Counted from the first letter of the stretch, positions 1 through 8,358 are shown. The stretch: DNA of 64,000 bases from Desulfocarbo indianensis (GCA_001184205.1 LBMP01000007.1:124001-188000); one strand, 5' to 3'. A program made the numbers and translations. The notes: generated by a model from the letters alone, not told the origin.

Positions 1-894
1 GAACTTGTCTTTGTCCCATATCTCGATGTTGGAGTGATGGCAATTGACGCCCGCGTCCTTGAGGTATTTGCAATCTTCCTTGGTCAGCGCGGTGGTTTGC
101 AGGTGAATGGCCCAGCGGCTGCCTATCTTCTCCCTGACCGCGCGGATATATTCCGCGTAGAATTCGATGTTGCCCTTGCCCTGCAATTGCTGGGCTTCCC
201 GATAGATGGCGCCGCCGGTGAACAGGATGCTGTGATTGATGGGCTCGCGTTCCTTGTTGAAAATGGTGTCCAGCACGGTGACGACTTCGTCTATCTTTTT
301 ATGGATCAAAAAGGGGCGCCCGGTTTTGGCTTGCTTGCGGGCGTTTTTATTGATGTCGCAGAAAACGCATTCCTCCTTGGCGCCCCAGTATTGGCAGCTC
401 CGGAGGATGGTGCAAAAGGTCAGGTATCCCCAGAAAACCGAGGCGGCCACGTCAGAATAGGGCGTGCCGTCGGGCAGGGTGTGCCGGTAATAGGGCGGCT
501 TGCTGCGTAGCTCCACATCGGCCAGGTAGTTGTTTTCCCAAAAGAGCTGGAGCTTGCCGTCGACGAAGTCGACCTTGTAGGGGGTTTTATCCGAGCTTTC
601 CAGGCAGGTCTTGTTGTTGGTGGATTTGAGGTCGTAGGGACCGCTGCTGAACTTGAAGCATTCGGGAGCCTTGATGAACTCCTTCTTCTTCATGTCGTCG
701 ACGTCCATGGCGTCATAGGAGAAAAGATAATATGATTTAGTGGCGAACTTGGAAGATTCCTCCAGAGCGGCATCGGTGAAACAGACTCCGAGTCTAAGCA
801 GATCTTCCTTTATTATCACCTCTTTATATACATCCGAATATTTTTCGAAATAATGATCTAAATCGTATTTAGTGTATGGCAGCTTGCCTTTCAT
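1..894 (-). CDS. Radical SAM enzyme (3' part outside window)
   Basis: The first 298 residues of a minus-strand gene that runs off the left edge of the window. The start is the ATG at 894, eight bases after a GGAGG. Residues 167-179 carry a CX8CX2C cysteine cluster (C167, C176, C179), followed by a GGE-like FTGG at 225-228 and an LKDAGVN segment near 278-284, an arrangement typical of the radical SAM TIM barrel that binds a 4Fe-4S cluster and S-adenosylmethionine. The cluster spacing is not the usual CX3CX2C, so I cannot name the family or substrate. The first 160 residues, before the barrel, resemble nothing I know. A near-consensus sigma-54 promoter lies 70-85 bases upstream, and a sigma-54 activator is encoded 3.4 kb away on the other strand. 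Base composition is AT-richer than in most of the window. Radical SAM assignment is fairly sure; function unknown. Confidence 0.8.
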   Translation of the reverse strand, partial: MKGKLPYTKYDLDHYFEKYSDVYKEVIIKEDLLRLGVCFTDAALEESSKFATKSYYLFSYDAMDVDDMKKKEFIKAPECFKFSSGPYDLKSTNNKTCLESSDKTPYKVDFVDGKLQLFWENNYLADVELRSKPPYYRHTLPDGTPYSDVAASVFWGYLTFCTILRSCQYWGAKEECVFCDINKNARKQAKTGRPFLIHKKIDEVVTVLDTIFNKEREPINHSILFTGGAIYREAQQLQGKGNIEFYAEYIRAVREKIGSRWAIHLQTTALTKEDCKYLKDAGVNCHHSNIEIWDKDKF

Positions 895-963
895 GAAGTA
901 GGCCTCCGTTCCCCTAAGAAGAGTTAATAGCGTCTTAAGCATTACGCTGCGGACAGCAGACTA

Positions 964-979
964 AGCAATTCCCTTGCCA
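964..979 (-). promoter_or_regulatory. Sigma-54 (-24/-12) promoter for the radical SAM gene
   Basis: Read on the minus strand the site is TGGCAAGGGAATTGCT. It matches TGGCACG-N4-TTGCW at every position except the sixth (A for C), with the invariant GG and GC at correct spacing. It points at the radical SAM start 70 bases downstream. The NtrC-type regulator at 4297-5637 is the natural candidate activator; that link is inference. Confidence 0.8.
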
Positions 980-1077
980 ACCTACTTCAATGCTAATATC
1001 TTATTGTTATTGCGCACTGTTTCAGAATTAGCCGCTGTTTGAGGCCGCTTCGAATAAGCTTTAAATTTGTGCCACCT

Positions 1078-1091
1078 TGCCAAATTTGGCA
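1078..1091. promoter_or_regulatory. Palindromic upstream activator site candidate
   Basis: TGCCAAATTTGGCA is a perfect 14-bp palindrome about 100 bp upstream of the sigma-54 promoter at 964-979, the usual distance for an enhancer bound by an NtrC-type activator. A related, imperfect copy lies at 1123-1135. Confidence 0.5.
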
Positions 1092-1122
1092 TGGTTTCCG
1101 TGCACAATATGTGATTAAAGTC

Positions 1123-1135
1123 TGCCAATTTGTCA
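1123..1135. promoter_or_regulatory. Second, imperfect activator site candidate
   Basis: TGCCAATTTGTCA repeats the TGCCAA half-site of the palindrome at 1078-1091 with an imperfect second half, 45 bp further upstream. Paired sites are common for sigma-54 activators. The rest of 1136-2056 is AT-rich DNA in which I see no gene or convincing promoter. Confidence 0.35.
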
Positions 1136-2056
1136 AAAAGGCTTTACACTAAGGCAAGTGAATAGAATAACAATCGCGATTGTGCCAATGTTTTATTAAT
1201 GTTGCTACGAAATATCAATCTGGCATGTTATTTGTAAAGTTATATTGAATTGAAAGCGCGCAAAAACACGACCGCTATGCAGGTCTAACCCAGCGGTTTT
1301 AAATCCCATTATGCTGAAAAGATTAGTCTGGCTGAAATTGCAAGGCACTTATTAGGTCAAGAGGTGTCTTTTGTCAAAAGCAGGCAGCGTTAAGGGCGCT
1401 GAAACGAGGCTTTACCTGTGATCATCTGAAAAGCCAGGCGCGCAGCCAGGCAAAGGCAAATCAGAATCGAAGAGGTGAAAAACCGTAGGTCTTTGGTAGG
1501 CGATGGGGTGGCGGGTCTTCGCGTGAGAGCTTACCTCCTTGCCGGCGGCGGGCGCTCTGCTTATTAAGCTAGCCACGTGATTACTCGACGCTTTTTGTTA
1601 TGTGACTCCGCAAACTCCGCAGCTTATAAATAGCTATTGCCAATGGTAGTTGCTTGCTACTATATTATTTGGGTCAATTAAATATAGCGCTTACGCTTTA
1701 CAGCCAGGATTAAGCCTGATTTTGACATTCGCCGCATCTTCATCCCAAAGCTTGCCCGGGCAGTCTTTTGTCGTGGTAGTGAGCACTGAATAGATTACTT
1801 GTTTGAAGAAGTTTTATAATTATCACGGGAATTTTTCAGTGCGATAGACGCCCATGCGGTCAAGGCATATCAAGTGTGCTTTATGCCTTCCTGGCTTGGA
1901 TAAATTATGCTGCTTACGGTTTGAAGCGCGCTTGAGTATGCTGCTTTTCATGCCACCTATTAAATATTATCAAGACATTATTTACTCGGCTGTAAATAGT
2001 TAAGGCAGCAGTTATATTATTACGGCATGAATTCATTGATGCATGGAGAAAAGGTT

Positions 2057-4294
2057 ATGGTGCCTTTGCCACCGGCCAATAGCGCGTCGCAGTATTCACC
2101 CTTTAGCCAAGACCGCAAGGACATAGCTATTTTCGTGGAAGGGCTGCCCGGCATGGCCCTGGGGTGCCTCATGGTTGATCAGAACAGAAAGATGCTATGG
2201 CATAAGCCTTTTGTTAAAGGCTGGCCATTTCTAAACAAAAAACCGCAGCATTGTTACAATTTACTGGGCAGCAACACCCCTTGCGAGACCTGCGCCGCAA
2301 TCGATGTCCTGCGTACGGGACGCCCCTCCAGTTGTGAGCGCGAGACTATTCAGCCTGATGGCGGCACGATTTATTATCATCTGGTGGCATCTCCCGTAAA
2401 AGACGAGAGCCAAAACATCATAGGCGTGGTGGAAGTGATCCAAGATATATCCAGTCAGAGCACCTACAAGGATAACTACAAAGATATAATAAATTTTAAC
2501 TATAACATAATCTATAACGCGCCGGTTGCCATCTTTACCCTGAACCGCCAAGGCATAATAACCAGCACAAACCCCGCCCATTGCCAAATTGCAGGCAATC
2601 CGCCCTTGGCTGGCATTTTGGGAATGGATTGGCTAAATTCCCGCTCGGTTCTCGATTCTGGTTTGGATTATTATCTGAAAAAAGGTCTCTCCGGCGAAAG
2701 TTTTGAAGTGGTCGATGTTCATTATCGCACCAATATTACGGGCATAGACCGATTCATCACCCTGCGGGGCGTGCCGCTCAGGACGAACGATGGCAGCATT
2801 GAAGGGCTTCTTTGCATATTGGAGGACACCACAGAAAAAACCAATAACTTAATGAGGGTCGAAAAGCTTAAGCGATACAATGAGAACATAATTCAATCCA
2901 TCAGCAATGGCATAATGGTGCTGGATAATAATTTTTCCATAAAAATTTGGAATAACTTTATGGAAAACATATTTGGCATCCAAGCTAAATATGTTCTGGG
3001 ACGCTCGGCGATCAACTTCCTGCCGTCTTTGGGGCTGGATATCGACATAAAAAGCATTTTCGACGCCACCCAGGAAGGAAACGTCCTATATTTCAAAAAC
3101 GTTGACATTAATTGTAAAAACAAGGGATTCATTTCGGTTAATTACAAAGTAATGCCCCTCATAAACGATGAAAATGCCCAATCTGGCATTATCGTATTCT
3201 TTGAGGACATCACCCAAAGTAAAAAGACCGAGATTCAATACAATACCTTATTCCAGAATGCCAATGACGGTATCGTGGTTACCGACTCGCAAGGGCGATT
3301 TTTGTCGGCAAATGCCAAATTTCTGAACTTGATAAATTTAACTTGGTTGGAGTTGCAGGCCATAGGCATCGAAGACCTGATTTTCGCTGAGGATGTTCAT
3401 GTTTTCCAAAATTACTTACTGAACACCGAAAAAGACGGCGATGTTCTGCCGCTTGAAATAAGACTTAGCTCTAAAAACCATGATCCCATACCGGTAGAGA
3501 TAAATTTATCCAGGGTTATCGTTCAAAATGAAAATGTCGCCTTTCAATTGATCGTCCGCGATATAAGAGAAAGGCTGAAGCTTGAAAAGCAGCTTTTCCG
3601 CGCGAGCAAGCTGTCGGCCTTGGGAGAGCTGGCCGCCGGAGTGGCTCATGAGATTAACAATCCTTTAGCCACCATAGCGGGTTACTCGGAAGAGCTTTTA
3701 GATCTGTTAAGCACCTGGCAGACAGACGTAATCAAACCGCATCTGGACGAACTTAAAGAAATTATCAACATGATTAAAACCCAATCGTACAGGTGCAAAA
3801 GCATAACCAATAATCTACTGGATTTCGCCAGAATCAATGCGCCGACCTATTCAGATGTGGATATCAATGAAATTATATATTCCGTGTTGAGCCTGTCAGC
3901 CTATATAACCTATGAAAACAAAAATCAGGTGAAGCTCGATCTGATGGAGGATATACCACTTCTCAAGATCGACTATTCCCACGCGCAACAAGTTATGCTC
4001 AATATCTTGAACAACGCCTTCGACGCCATAGAAGACGGCGGCGATATCACTATTTCATCAAAGGAGCATAATAATTGTATCTTAGTGATATTCAAAGATA
4101 CTGGCATGGGCATTGATAAAAAGAATATGGAGCGAATTTTCGATCCATTTTTCACCACCAAGTCACCTGACAAGGGAACCGGACTGGGGTTATCGATTTC
4201 CTACCGTATCATGGAGCGATTGGGGGGGAGTATAGACGTAAAAAGTAAAAAAGGCGCTGGATCCACCTTTGAACTACGCTTCCCTAAGGAATAA
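2057..4294 (+). CDS. Multi-PAS sensor histidine kinase
   Basis: A sensor kinase of about 745 residues with no obvious membrane segment, so probably cytoplasmic. The N-terminal PAS-like domain holds a CX9CX2C cluster (C66, C76, C79) that could bind a metal, Fe-S cluster or haem. Three more PAS domains follow, then a HisKA domain whose phospho-accepting His lies in HEINNPL at about residue 531, then an HATPase domain with an N box (NILNNAFDAI) and G boxes (DTGMGI, GTGLGLSI). I prefer the ATG at 2057, eight bases after GGAG, over the in-frame ATG at 2027, which lacks a ribosome binding site. The stop lies two bases before the sigma-54 regulator start, so the two form an operon and probably a cognate pair. 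Base composition is AT-rich relative to the region after 5.64 kb. Confidence 0.9.
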   Translation: MVPLPPANSASQYSPFSQDRKDIAIFVEGLPGMALGCLMVDQNRKMLWHKPFVKGWPFLNKKPQHCYNLLGSNTPCETCAAIDVLRTGRPSSCERETIQPDGGTIYYHLVASPVKDESQNIIGVVEVIQDISSQSTYKDNYKDIINFNYNIIYNAPVAIFTLNRQGIITSTNPAHCQIAGNPPLAGILGMDWLNSRSVLDSGLDYYLKKGLSGESFEVVDVHYRTNITGIDRFITLRGVPLRTNDGSIEGLLCILEDTTEKTNNLMRVEKLKRYNENIIQSISNGIMVLDNNFSIKIWNNFMENIFGIQAKYVLGRSAINFLPSLGLDIDIKSIFDATQEGNVLYFKNVDINCKNKGFISVNYKVMPLINDENAQSGIIVFFEDITQSKKTEIQYNTLFQNANDGIVVTDSQGRFLSANAKFLNLINLTWLELQAIGIEDLIFAEDVHVFQNYLLNTEKDGDVLPLEIRLSSKNHDPIPVEINLSRVIVQNENVAFQLIVRDIRERLKLEKQLFRASKLSALGELAAGVAHEINNPLATIAGYSEELLDLLSTWQTDVIKPHLDELKEIINMIKTQSYRCKSITNNLLDFARINAPTYSDVDINEIIYSVLSLSAYITYENKNQVKLDLMEDIPLLKIDYSHAQQVMLNILNNAFDAIEDGGDITISSKEHNNCILVIFKDTGMGIDKKNMERIFDPFFTTKSPDKGTGLGLSISYRIMERLGGSIDVKSKKGAGSTFELRFPKE

Positions 4295-4296
4295 CG

Positions 4297-5637
4297 ATGA
4301 CTATTGATCAGAGAGAAAAGCGGGTACTGATTCTGGAAGACGAAACGCCTCTACGGGAGCTGTATAAAAGGCGGCTCAAGAGGCTGGGCTATTTCGTCGA
4401 CGCCACCTCCAACGCGGATGACGCCATTAAACTGCTCGGCAATAATTACCATGCGGCGCTGGTCGATGTCCGCATGCCGGGGATGACCGGCATAGCGTTT
4501 TTGCAGAAGGTAAAAGAGCAAGACAGCTGCATGGAAATTATTATTATAACCGCTTACGGCAGCATAGAATCCGCGGTGAAAGCCATGAAGGCCGGCGCCT
4601 ATGATTATCTGACAAAGCCTTGCCACTTGCCGGAACTTGAGATGCTGGTGGCCAAGGCGTGCGAGAAAAGCGAACTGCGCACTGAAAATACCATTTTAAA
4701 AGAGACGCTGCACAACAAAGAAACCCGCATCAAGATGGTGTATCGCAGCCCGAAAATGGTTAAGATAATAAATGACGTCAAGAAGGTGGCCATCACCGAC
4801 AGCCCCGTGATAATCGAAGGCGAAAGCGGCACCGGCAAAGAGATTGTCGCCGGTTATATTCACAGCTTGAGCAATAGAAACAGCGGTTCGTTTATCGCCA
4901 TAAACTGTGCGAACTTGCATGATAATCTGGTTGAGAACGAGCTTTTTGGCCATGAACGCGGATCATACACCGGCGCGGATCAAAAACGCCGCGGTTTGAT
5001 GGAATTGGCCGATAAAGGCACCCTTTTTATCGACGAGATCGGCGAGATGCCGCCTTTGGCCCAGGCCAAACTATTGCGGGTTATGGAAACCAAGACTTTC
5101 CGCCGCATAGGCGGCAGCCGTGAGATCCATTCCGACGCCAGAATAATTGCCGCCACCAACAGGAATTTATCGGAAGAAGTCAAGAAAGGTAATTTCAGGG
5201 CTGATTTGTTTTACCGCTTGAACGTGGTCAGGCTGCAAATACCGCCATTGCGCGACCGGCCCGAGGATATTCCGGAACTTGTCGATCATTTTTTGGAGTT
5301 AAAGTGTAAAACCCTTAATACCTTTAAAACCATCAAGCCGGAAGCCAAACAGCTTTTCCTGGAATATAGGTGGCCGGGCAATGTAAGGGAATTGGCCAAT
5401 ATCGTAGAGCGGGCGATCATACTGTCTTCCGGAACAGCCATTTCCATTGAAGACCTTCCCTTTGGAAACAATAACCAGGTTCAACCCGACCTCGTATCCC
5501 TGGTGGAGATGGAGCGTAATTACATAGAGCAAGTGCTGCAACGGACCAATGGCAACAAAACCAAGGCCGCCAAGATATTAGGCGTCAGCGTCAGAAACCT
5601 GTATCGAAAAATCAACCAAATGCAAAATATGGGTTGA
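4297..5637 (+). CDS. NtrC-family sigma-54-dependent response regulator
   Basis: 446 residues in the standard order. An N-terminal receiver carries the phospho-acceptor D57 in LVDVRMPG and a conserved Lys in LTKPCH. A central AAA+ domain has Walker A GESGTGKE, a sigma-54 contact loop GSYTGA at 222-227 (a variant of GAFTGA) and Walker B TLFIDEIGE. A Fis-type helix-turn-helix (NKTKAAKILGVSVRNLYRKI) closes the protein. It activates transcription from -24/-12 promoters after phosphorylation, presumably by the kinase encoded just upstream. The AAGGA just before the kinase stop serves as its ribosome binding site. The only strong sigma-54 promoter I found in the window is at 964-979, in front of the radical SAM gene. 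Confidence 0.93.
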   Translation: MTIDQREKRVLILEDETPLRELYKRRLKRLGYFVDATSNADDAIKLLGNNYHAALVDVRMPGMTGIAFLQKVKEQDSCMEIIIITAYGSIESAVKAMKAGAYDYLTKPCHLPELEMLVAKACEKSELRTENTILKETLHNKETRIKMVYRSPKMVKIINDVKKVAITDSPVIIEGESGTGKEIVAGYIHSLSNRNSGSFIAINCANLHDNLVENELFGHERGSYTGADQKRRGLMELADKGTLFIDEIGEMPPLAQAKLLRVMETKTFRRIGGSREIHSDARIIAATNRNLSEEVKKGNFRADLFYRLNVVRLQIPPLRDRPEDIPELVDHFLELKCKTLNTFKTIKPEAKQLFLEYRWPGNVRELANIVERAIILSSGTAISIEDLPFGNNNQVQPDLVSLVEMERNYIEQVLQRTNGNKTKAAKILGVSVRNLYRKINQMQNMG

Positions 5638-5644
5638 TAAATGG

Positions 5645-6271
5645 CTAAATCGTGAGCGCCGCGCCGGCGTTTTGACCGCGCGCCAGGCCGGCCAAGCTCT
5701 CGTAAGGCTGCGCGCCCACCAGGCTGCGGCCTTCCAGGCTGAAGGTGGGAACCGCCCGGATTCCCCGCTCGCGGGAATAGCTCCAGTCGGCGTCCACGGC
5801 CTGGACGTAGGCTCCGCTCCTCAAGGCCGCCAAGGCCTTATCCGGCTGCAAGTCCGCCTGCCGGGAGACTTCCCGCAACACGTCTTCATCATATAAATTC
5901 AGGCCTTGGGCAAAGTAGGCGCGGAAAGCGGCCAGGTGGAATTCTTCGCCGCGGCCCTGCTCTTCGGCCCATTTGCCCAATTCCTGGGCCTTACGCGAAT
6001 TATAGGTCATGGTCCTTACCCCGAAGGCAAGGCCCAGTTCTTCAGCCACCTTGGCCAAATGAGCCATGGCGGCCTCGATGTTGAAATCCTGGCCCGCGAA
6101 AAGTTCTTCCAGGCGCATGCCCTCGGGCGGGACCTCGGGATGCAGGGGAAAGGCGATCCAACGGATGGCCAGGGAAAATTCGCTGCTGAGCTTGGCTACA
6201 CGGCCCGTGCTGAAATAACACCAGGGTCACATGTAATCCGAAAAAACCTCCAGCGCTCTCTTCGAATCCAC
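5645..6271 (-). CDS. DsbA/FrnE-like thiol oxidoreductase, selenoprotein (UGA = Sec15)
   Basis: A thioredoxin-fold DsbA-family (FrnE/HCCA-isomerase-like) protein of 208 residues if the in-frame TGA at 6229-6227 is read as selenocysteine. The GTG start at 6271 has AGGAG eight bases upstream. Codons 11-18 read SDYM-U-PWC, so Sec replaces the first Cys of the family's SD-x-x-CPWC motif. The remaining sequence continues the family in the same frame: WIAFPLHPEVPPEG, TYNSRKAQELGKW, and RGIRAVPTFSLEGRSLVGAQ with its cis-Pro. About 21 nt after the UGA is a small hairpin (CACG-GGC-CGTG) with G at the loop start, as in bacterial SECIS elements. Without readthrough only the part from Met52 could be made, without the active site. 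It is convergent with the sigma-54 regulator gene, 7 bases away. selA/B/C/D are not in the window. Confidence 0.82.
6196..6229 (-). promoter_or_regulatory. UGA codon and candidate SECIS hairpin
   Basis: The in-frame UGA (6229-6227) is followed on the minus strand by a hairpin with a 4-bp core stem (6209-6206 with 6202-6199), a GGC apical loop at 6205-6203 and an outer G-U pair. The loop lies about 21 nt from the UGA, within the window SelB requires. The stem is short, so the call rests mainly on the protein context. Confidence 0.5.
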
Positions 6272-6460
6272 GGCTGTTTCTCCTCTTGGCTTAAGCATTT
6301 TGCCACGGTCTTTTCCGGCAAGGCTAGAGGCGGAGCAGGGTCTTGTCAAATCGGCCGGGTGGTAACTCCCGCGCGCTTATGGCTTTGCCAGGGCAAGCGT
6401 AGGATTTATAATAAAAATATACCATACTAAACAATGGGGCAATAACGAAGGGAGAGCGCC

Positions 6461-6712
6461 ATGATTCAGCCCTTACCGCGCAGCGTCAATGATCCTGTCT
6501 GCGGAATGAGGCTCGAAAAAGGCGGGCAATATCTCCACCTGGATTTCAAGGGCCACCGTTTGTTTTTTTGCTGCGAGCCTTGCTTGGAAAAATTCATGGC
6601 CGACCCTAATTATTTTTTGAAACCCAAAGGCTGGTGGCGGCGCTATGTGGAGCGGCTGATTTCGAGCAACGCCAAGCAGTTCGGCGGAAAGAAACCTTCT
6701 TGCCATAAATAA
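6461..6712 (+). CDS. YHS-domain protein
   Basis: 83 residues. It carries the YHS/TRASH-type metal-binding signature: NDPVCGM at about 10-16, then FFCCEPCLEKF near 36-46, followed by a basic C-terminal tail ending in CHK. Such domains bind heavy metals and are found alone or fused to metal ATPases and oxygenases. A GGGAG stands before the ATG. It is divergent from the selenoprotein gene, and the spacer presumably holds both promoters. The specific metal and partner are unknown. Confidence 0.8.
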   Translation: MIQPLPRSVNDPVCGMRLEKGGQYLHLDFKGHRLFFCCEPCLEKFMADPNYFLKPKGWWRRYVERLISSNAKQFGGKKPSCHK

Positions 6713-6820
6713 TTGCCCCATGCCGGCGGGCCGTATTTGAAGTTTTTGTAAAGCCGGAATCCGCTTATCAGCGTAAAATAAAAGCCAAGACAACAGGCAA
6801 GCAATGAGCGGAGGCCGGCC

Positions 6821-7309
6821 ATGACGCGGACCACCCGTGACCGGACGCCAGCAAGGGCGTCATCCCCCATAATGATCTTGATGGCTTTTGCCGCGTTCCT
6901 GCTGGCCGGTTGCGCCGGCGGTTATGTGGACCCCGGTCCCCAACCGGCCAAGGTGCGCGTGGCTCTGCAGGCCAAATCCGAGCAGACTCCCATTTCCTGG
7001 CGCTTTGGCGGACCATTACCGGTGTTATGGGATTGGGGTCTGTATCTGGTGCGGCAAGACGGCTCCCTGGCGCAACTGCGGCCCGCCGATGGCCAGCGGT
7101 TGAAGGTGATCCGGGAGAACCCGTTGCGGCGCGACACGGTGTTCCTGGCCCCGCCGGGCCAGCGCCGTTTGAGGCTCATAATAGAATCCTATTATCAGCA
7201 GCCTCACGCCGAGGGGCATATACCCATTTCCTTGGGGGGGACCATAGAGGATTTCCGGGTCGATCTGAAGGAGGGCGCCGAGACCGTGCTGGAATTCCGC
7301 TATCCTTAG
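6821..7309 (+). CDS. Predicted lipoprotein of unknown function
   Basis: 162 residues. A basic N-terminus and a hydrophobic stretch end in the lipobox LLAGC (Cys31), so the mature protein should be lipid-anchored in the envelope. The mature part resembles a beta-rich domain with no motif I recognise (WDWGLYLV, HIPISLGGTIEDFRVDL). GGAGG precedes the ATG. No operon partner is obvious; the next gene starts 127 bases downstream. Confidence 0.7.
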   Translation: MTRTTRDRTPARASSPIMILMAFAAFLLAGCAGGYVDPGPQPAKVRVALQAKSEQTPISWRFGGPLPVLWDWGLYLVRQDGSLAQLRPADGQRLKVIRENPLRRDTVFLAPPGQRRLRLIIESYYQQPHAEGHIPISLGGTIEDFRVDLKEGAETVLEFRYP

Positions 7310-7436
7310 GCTTTGAGATGGCGTTGGGGGGCGCTCGTTATTTGGCGGATGCCATGTTTTAAGTTGACAGACAGGCCCCCGTCCCGTTAGGTTGCCGCGG
7401 TTGCTACTTCCAAGTTTGTGGGTTTCGGGAGTTGAA

Positions 7437-7691
7437 ATGGGCAAGGTGGTTATAGTCTACAAAGGTTTGACCGGAGAGGCCGAGCGGTCTCCTGATGATA
7501 ATCAGTATTACGGCATGATAGTCAACATCCCTCACGAGGTGAGTTTCGGAGGTTCCACTATTTCCGAGTTGCAGCTTTCCTTTACCAGGGCCGTGGATTC
7601 CTATCTTGGCGATCCCGGGCCGGAGGCTTTCAGCGTGAAAGCCAATGGCGTGGGGGACTGTGGCGTTGAGACGCCTCCCGCCATGGCTTAG
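7437..7691 (+). CDS. HicB-like protein without a HicA partner
   Basis: 84 residues from the ATG at 7437, which has GGGAG five bases upstream. The pattern YKG...YYGMIVNIPHEVSFGGSTISELQLSFTRAVDSYLGDPG follows the HicB antitoxin N-terminal RNase-H-like fold (glycine after the second strand, TxxEL helix, A/VDxYL). The C-terminus is short and has no clear DNA-binding domain. No HicA-sized toxin gene is adjacent: upstream is a lipoprotein, downstream is non-coding. It may be an orphan or retired antitoxin, or a HicB-fold protein of another function. Confidence 0.6.
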   Translation: MGKVVIVYKGLTGEAERSPDDNQYYGMIVNIPHEVSFGGSTISELQLSFTRAVDSYLGDPGPEAFSVKANGVGDCGVETPPAMA

Positions 7692-8190
7692 GCGGCCGGG
7701 CCGCTTAAGGGATCGCTGGCGGGGCGCGTTGGGGGGTGTTCCTGGCCGATCACGCTGATGGTGAGCCAGGGCCGCTTAAGGCTCATTGGCGGGGGCGCGT
7801 TGGGGGCGCGTTGGGGGTGCGTTGGGGGTGCGCGGGCTTTAGGATGGGGCTTGTTGAGAGACTCCTTGGGCCGCGCTTTTTCGGGCGCCTCCGGAAACGG
7901 CCCCGCCGCGGGGGAGCCGCCTGGCGCTGTCCCCTTTCCAGGCGAATGTTTTTCGCCCGTTGCCAGGCCGAATTTCCGCGAGCGCCGTGGTTGGAGGTAT
8001 GCTGAAATAAAACGGCCCGTGGGTTGGGCAGCGCCGCTCCCATGGGATTCCTGGCCGGGCCGGCGCTGGTTTTTGCTATCATCCGGGAGAAAAGCGCCCA
8101 AGCAAAAGCAGCCTGGAGCTGGCGTTTCGGCAAGCGCGCAAGCATAATCATGAGGAGAGGCCTCTTGGGGAGCGCCATATCGTCAGGGAG
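7692..8190. repeat. GC-rich non-coding stretch with a G-rich minisatellite
   Basis: About 500 bases without a credible gene. GGGCCGCTTAAGG occurs twice (near 7697 and 7770). At about 7793-7834 an 11-12 bp unit close to GCGCGTTGGGG is repeated about four times in tandem, giving regularly spaced G-runs. The long frames here are compositional artefacts. Confidence 0.6.
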
Positions 8191-8196
8191 GGTCTT

Positions 8197-8358
8197 ATGA
8201 ATTTTATAAAAGTCTGCTGGATCATAGCGGCGTTGCTGGTGGGGGCCGTCATGGCCGGAGCGCTGGGCGGTTGCGCCGCCACGGGGGGCAACACCTACAG
8301 CGACCGCGACGCCAAGGCCGTGCAAGAAATGGAATGGAACCTGGACCCCTGGAGGTAA
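8197..8358 (+). CDS. 53-residue lipoprotein
   Basis: A small gene with a strong GGAGG seven bases before its ATG, closed by a terminator at 8400-8427. The product has a short basic start, a hydrophobic segment and a lipobox (ALGGC, Cys26), leaving a mature polar peptide of about 28 residues (CAATGG...NLDPWR). It looks like a small, entericidin-like envelope lipoprotein in layout, but I see no sequence signature that would name it. Confidence 0.65.
   Translation: MNFIKVCWIIAALLVGAVMAGALGGCAATGGNTYSDRDAKAVQEMEWNLDPWR

Noticed and set aside
1088-1104. TGGCATGGTTTCCGTGCA as a sigma-54 promoter
   Set aside because: The GG to GC spacing is wrong by two bases.
1221-1236. TGGCATGTTATTTGTA as a second sigma-54 promoter on the plus strand
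   Set aside because: The essential GC of the -12 element is GT, and no gene starts within 800 bases downstream.
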